Assembly (NCBI GenBank): GCA_964394815.1
Contig: CAYMZC010000101.1
Coordinates: 1 to 9,240 of the forward strand
Direction: 5' to 3'
DNA: 9,240 nt
Source: Sandaracinobacteroides sp964394815
Lineage (GTDB): Bacteria; Pseudomonadota; Alphaproteobacteria; Sphingomonadales; Sphingomonadaceae
How positions within the stretch are numbered: position 1 is the first letter of the stretch; each line of letters opens with the position of its first letter. Below, in pieces: positions 6,136-9,240 of this stretch. The notes under the pieces are model-generated. The model was not told where the DNA came from and ran no database searches. It saw only the letters and a list, made by a program, of their open reading frames with translations. Both the position numbers and the translations under genes were made by a program.

Positions 6136-7932
6136 ATGCCTGCAACCTACCGCGCACCTGTGAAGGACGCTCTCTTCGTGCTCGAGAATGTGCTCGAGCT
6201 TGACCGCCACCGCCATCTTCCCGGCTTCGAGGATGCAGGTCGCGACTTGGTGCGCGCCATTCTGGAAGAAGGGGGGCGCTTCGCCGAATCGGTCCTCGCG
6301 CCGCTGAATGCCGTGGGGGACAGCGAAGGCTGCACCCGCCATGCCGATGGCAGCGTCACCACGCCCACCGGTTTTCGTGAAGCCTATGCGGCCTTCCGCG
6401 AGGGCGGCTGGGGCACGTTGATGGCGCCGAAGGAATATGGCGGCCAGGGGCTTCCCCATGTGCTCGGCAGCGCTCTGGAGGAATTCCAGACGGCCGCCAA
6501 CATGGCCTTCTCCATGTATCCGGGCCTCACGCAGGGCGCTGTCAGCGCGATCAACGTCGCCGGCTCCGACGCGCAGAAGGCCACCTATCTGCCCAACATG
6601 ATCTCCGGCCGCTGGACAGGAACGATGAACCTGACCGAGCCGCACGCGGGCACCGATCTCGGCCTCATCCGCACCCGTGCCGAGCCGCAGCCCGACGGCA
6701 GCTGGAAAGTGAGCGGCACCAAGATCTTCATCTCGTCGGGCGAACATGACCTGGCCGAGAACATCATTCACCTCGTGCTCGCCAAGACGCCGGACGCGCC
6801 GGACAGCGTGAAGGGCATTTCGCTGTTCATCGTACCCAAGTTCATCCTGAACCCGGATGGCACGCCCGGCGCGCGCAACAGCCTTTCCTGCGGCTCGATC
6901 GAGCACAAGATGGGCATTCACGGCAACGCCACCTGCGTCATGAACTATGATGGCGCGACCGGCTATCTCGTGGGCGAGGAGATGAAGGGCCTGAAGGCCA
7001 TGTTCGTCATGATGAACGTCGCCCGCCTTGGAGTTGGCGTGCAGGGGCTTGGTCAGTCGGAAGTGGCCTATCAGAATGCCGTGGCCTATGCCCGTGACCG
7101 GGTGCAGGGCAGGGCGCTGACCGGGACGAAGAACCCGGAGGCCAAGGCCGATCCGATTCTTGTGCACCCGGATGTGCGGCGCATGCTGATGGATGCGCGC
7201 GCCTTCAACGAGGGTGGCCGCGCACTGGCCCTGTGGGCGGCGCTGCAGGCGGACTTGTCGCACAAGGCGGAGAGCGCCGAAGAGCGCGAGAAGGCCGACG
7301 ATCTCCTGTCTCTGCTGACTCCTGTGATCAAGGCCTATCTGACAGACGAGGGCTATGCCCATGCAACCAATGCCCAGCAGGTGTTCGGCGGTCATGGCTA
7401 TATCGCCGAATGGGGCATGGAGCAGTTCGTGCGTGATGCCCGCATCGCCATGATCTATGAAGGCACGAACGGCGTTCAGGCGCTCGACCTCGTGGGGCGC
7501 AAGCTGATGCAGAATGGCGGCCGAGGCCTCAGGGCGTTCCTGGGCGAACTGGATGCAGCCATCGCCGACGCACGCGGCAAGACCCATCTGGCCGCCCATG
7601 CCGAAACGCTTGCCGGCGGCAAGGCGAAGCTTGAGGCGGCCACCATGTGGCTGATGCAGAACGCCATGGCCAACCCAGACAATGCAGGCGCCGGCGCCAC
7701 TGCCTATCTGCGCCTGATGGCCATCAACGCCCTTGGCATGCTGTGGCTGAAGATGGCGGATGTTGCCCGCCGCCAGCTCGACGATGGCGATGCTGATACC
7801 CTCTTCCTTGAAGCCAAGCTGCTGACGGCAAAACATTTCTTCGAACGGCAGATGCCGGCGGCCCATATGCTCGCCGCGCAGGTTGAGGCTGGTTCCGAAA
7901 CCCTCATGGCGATGCCCGCCGACGCATTCTGA
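6136..7932 (+). CDS. Acyl-CoA dehydrogenase with N- and C-terminal extensions (DmdC/FadE-like)
   Basis: A 598-residue FAD enzyme that oxidises an acyl-CoA to the trans-2-enoyl-CoA. The short N-terminal family extension (about 1-35) precedes the usual fold. MNLTEPHAGTDLG (164-176) and the beta-domain carry FAD and substrate contacts. QVFGGHGYIAEWGMEQ (415-430) and the catalytic glutamate E442 in IYEGTNGVQALDL lie in the helical domain. About 460-598 is the extra C-terminal domain found in the 590-600 residue subgroup, which includes 3-methylmercaptopropionyl-CoA dehydrogenase (DmdC). The chain length of the substrate cannot be read. The MerR and thiolase partners favour fatty or branched acyl-CoA breakdown over a dedicated DMSP role (inference). 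The AAGGAAAGGG ribosome site (6118-6127) supports the start. Confidence 0.93.
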   Translation: MPATYRAPVKDALFVLENVLELDRHRHLPGFEDAGRDLVRAILEEGGRFAESVLAPLNAVGDSEGCTRHADGSVTTPTGFREAYAAFREGGWGTLMAPKEYGGQGLPHVLGSALEEFQTAANMAFSMYPGLTQGAVSAINVAGSDAQKATYLPNMISGRWTGTMNLTEPHAGTDLGLIRTRAEPQPDGSWKVSGTKIFISSGEHDLAENIIHLVLAKTPDAPDSVKGISLFIVPKFILNPDGTPGARNSLSCGSIEHKMGIHGNATCVMNYDGATGYLVGEEMKGLKAMFVMMNVARLGVGVQGLGQSEVAYQNAVAYARDRVQGRALTGTKNPEAKADPILVHPDVRRMLMDARAFNEGGRALALWAALQADLSHKAESAEEREKADDLLSLLTPVIKAYLTDEGYAHATNAQQVFGGHGYIAEWGMEQFVRDARIAMIYEGTNGVQALDLVGRKLMQNGGRGLRAFLGELDAAIADARGKTHLAAHAETLAGGKAKLEAATMWLMQNAMANPDNAGAGATAYLRLMAINALGMLWLKMADVARRQLDDGDADTLFLEAKLLTAKHFFERQMPAAHMLAAQVEAGSETLMAMPADAF

Positions 7933-7950
7933 CCGCGTTTCTGAAACTTG

Positions 7951-7975
7951 TGCCAGCTTGCGGAACAGGCTGGCA
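7951..7975 (+). other. Intercistronic hairpin between acyl-CoA dehydrogenase and thiolase
   Basis: TGCCAGC (7951-7957) and GCTGGCA (7969-7975) pair perfectly around an 11-base loop in the 72-base gap. No T run follows, so it is not a standard terminator. It could stabilise the upstream message or tune the ratio of the two proteins. Confidence 0.4.
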
Positions 7976-8004
7976 TCCGACACCCGTTTGCAAGGGAGAG
8001 ACAC

Positions 8005-9240
8005 ATGGCCGAGGCCTATATCTATGATGCCGTACGCACCCCGCGTGGAAAGGGGCGCAAGGACGGCAAGCTGCACGAGATTCCGCCGATCCAGCTTGCA
8101 ACCCAGATGCTGCAGGCGATCCGGGACAGGAGCGGCATCGACACCAGCGACGTCGATGACGTGATCCTCGGCTGTGTCGGACCGGTGGGCGAGCAGGGCG
8201 CCGACATTGCCCGCGTCGCCGTGCTCAATGCAGACTATTCCGAAACGACGGCCGGCGTGCAGGTCAACCGCTTCTGCGCTTCAGGCCTCGAAGCCGTGAA
8301 CATGGCTGCCGCCAAGGTCATCGCCGGCGAAGCGGAATTCGCCATCGGCGGCGGTGTCGAAAGCATGAGCCGCGTGCCCATGGGCTCGGATGGCGGCGCC
8401 TGGATGATGGACCCGTCGGTCGCCTTCAAGACCTATTTCGCGCCCCAGGGCATTGGCGCTGACCTCATCGCGACGCTCGACGGCTTCTCGCGCGAGGATG
8501 TGGACGCCTATGCGGTGGAATCGCAGAAGCGCGCCGCAACCGCCTGGAAGGAAGGCCGTTTCGCGAAGTCCATCATTCCCGTGCGGGACGTGATCGGCGA
8601 AGTCGTGCTCGACCATGACGAGCATATGCGCCCGCAGACGGACATGCAGTCTCTTGCCAGTCTGGCGCCCAGCTTCCTTGCCCTTGGCGAGCAGATGCCG
8701 GGCTTCGACGAGATCGCGAAGCTGAAATACCCGCAGGTCGAGCGGTTGAACCATGTGCACCATGCCGGAAACAGTTCGGGCATCGTCGATGGCGCTTCCG
8801 CCGTTCTTGTTGGCAGCAAGGCCATCGGCGAGAAATATGGCCTGAAGCCGCGCGCCCGCATCAAGGGCATGGCCTCCATCGGCTCGGAGCCGCTTATCAT
8901 GCTGACCGGGCCGGCGCTGGTGACGGAAAAGCTGCTGAAGCGGCTGGGCATGACGGTGGCCGACATCGACCTCTTTGAACTGAACGAAGCCTTTGCGTCG
9001 GTGGTGCTCAGGATGATGAAGCATCTCGGCATCCCGCACGAGAAGATGAACGTGAACGGCGGCGCGATCGCCATGGGGCACCCGCTGGGTGCAACCGGCG
9101 GCATGATCCTTGGCACCGCGCTCGATGAACTGGAGCGCACGGGCAAAGAGACGGCGCTGGTGACGCTGTGCGTGGGGGCCGGAATGGGAACGGCGACGGT
9201 GATAGCCCCGGGGGATCGTCAGTCCTATTGGTATGTCAAT
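8005..9240 (+). CDS. Acetyl-CoA C-acetyltransferase (thiolase), open at the right edge
   Basis: Cleaves 3-ketoacyl-CoA with CoA to release acetyl-CoA, or runs in reverse to form acetoacetyl-CoA; cytosolic. The translation gives 412 codons without a stop. The nucleophile C91 is in NRFCASGLEA, followed by GGGVESMSRVPMGS (115-128) and HAGNSSGIVDGASA (253-266). NEAF is at 327-330, the catalytic H359 in GHPLGATG, and the second active cysteine C389 in LCVGAGMGTA. All key residues are present. AAGGGAGAG (7992-8000) precedes the ATG by four bases. Family members of this type usually end within a few residues after GMGTATVI (here 393-400), often as ERV. This frame instead continues as APGDRQSYWYVN to the edge. 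Fatty-acid operons of this kind often carry a FadB-like hydratase/dehydrogenase next, which would lie outside the window. Confidence 0.93.
   Translation, partial: MAEAYIYDAVRTPRGKGRKDGKLHEIPPIQLATQMLQAIRDRSGIDTSDVDDVILGCVGPVGEQGADIARVAVLNADYSETTAGVQVNRFCASGLEAVNMAAAKVIAGEAEFAIGGGVESMSRVPMGSDGGAWMMDPSVAFKTYFAPQGIGADLIATLDGFSREDVDAYAVESQKRAATAWKEGRFAKSIIPVRDVIGEVVLDHDEHMRPQTDMQSLASLAPSFLALGEQMPGFDEIAKLKYPQVERLNHVHHAGNSSGIVDGASAVLVGSKAIGEKYGLKPRARIKGMASIGSEPLIMLTGPALVTEKLLKRLGMTVADIDLFELNEAFASVVLRMMKHLGIPHEKMNVNGGAIAMGHPLGATGGMILGTALDELERTGKETALVTLCVGAGMGTATVIAPGDRQSYWYVN

Noticed and set aside
5965..8076. Long minus-strand open frame (703 codons) opposite the MerR, acyl-CoA dehydrogenase and thiolase start
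   Set aside because: It lies antisense to three well-recognised genes and its translation shows no family motif. Its composition (rich in H, R, G, A) is typical of antisense frames in GC-rich DNA.

Overview
The window is GC-rich (roughly 60-65% by eye) chromosomal DNA, most likely from an aerobic alphaproteobacterium. A sphingomonad, Hyphomonadaceae or Caulobacter-like lineage is plausible, but this is inferred from gene style and order and not proven. Genes are tightly packed, several overlap by 1-4 bases, and no tRNA, rRNA, insertion sequence or CRISPR array is visible. I do not see a clearly new biological system. The least explained DNA is the 327-base gap between hisI and the MerR gene.

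Left part (1-3458). A short divergent gene start lies at the left edge. It is followed by a plus-strand pair: a beta-hydroxyacid dehydrogenase (3-hydroxyisobutyrate dehydrogenase family) and an exported amidohydrolase_3/YtcJ-like metalloenzyme, overlapping by ATGA. The amidohydrolase converges, with an 11-base gap, on a minus-strand pair: purF and then a YciK-like short-chain dehydrogenase, overlapping by TGATG.

Middle part (3458-5740). purF (first step of purine synthesis) and hisI (third step of histidine synthesis) diverge from a shared intergenic region of about 120 bases. After hisI comes a gap holding a 15-base palindrome, a possible promoter, three consecutive hairpins (the last a strong intrinsic terminator) and an AT-rich stretch. 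The gap ends in an inverted repeat that is a good candidate for the operator of the next gene.

Right part (5741-9240). A MerR-family regulator starts an apparent operon with a DmdC/FadE-like acyl-CoA dehydrogenase and an acetyl-CoA acetyltransferase. This looks like a beta-oxidation or branched-chain acyl-CoA degradation module under local control. The thiolase reading frame is still open at the right edge, past the point where its family normally stops.
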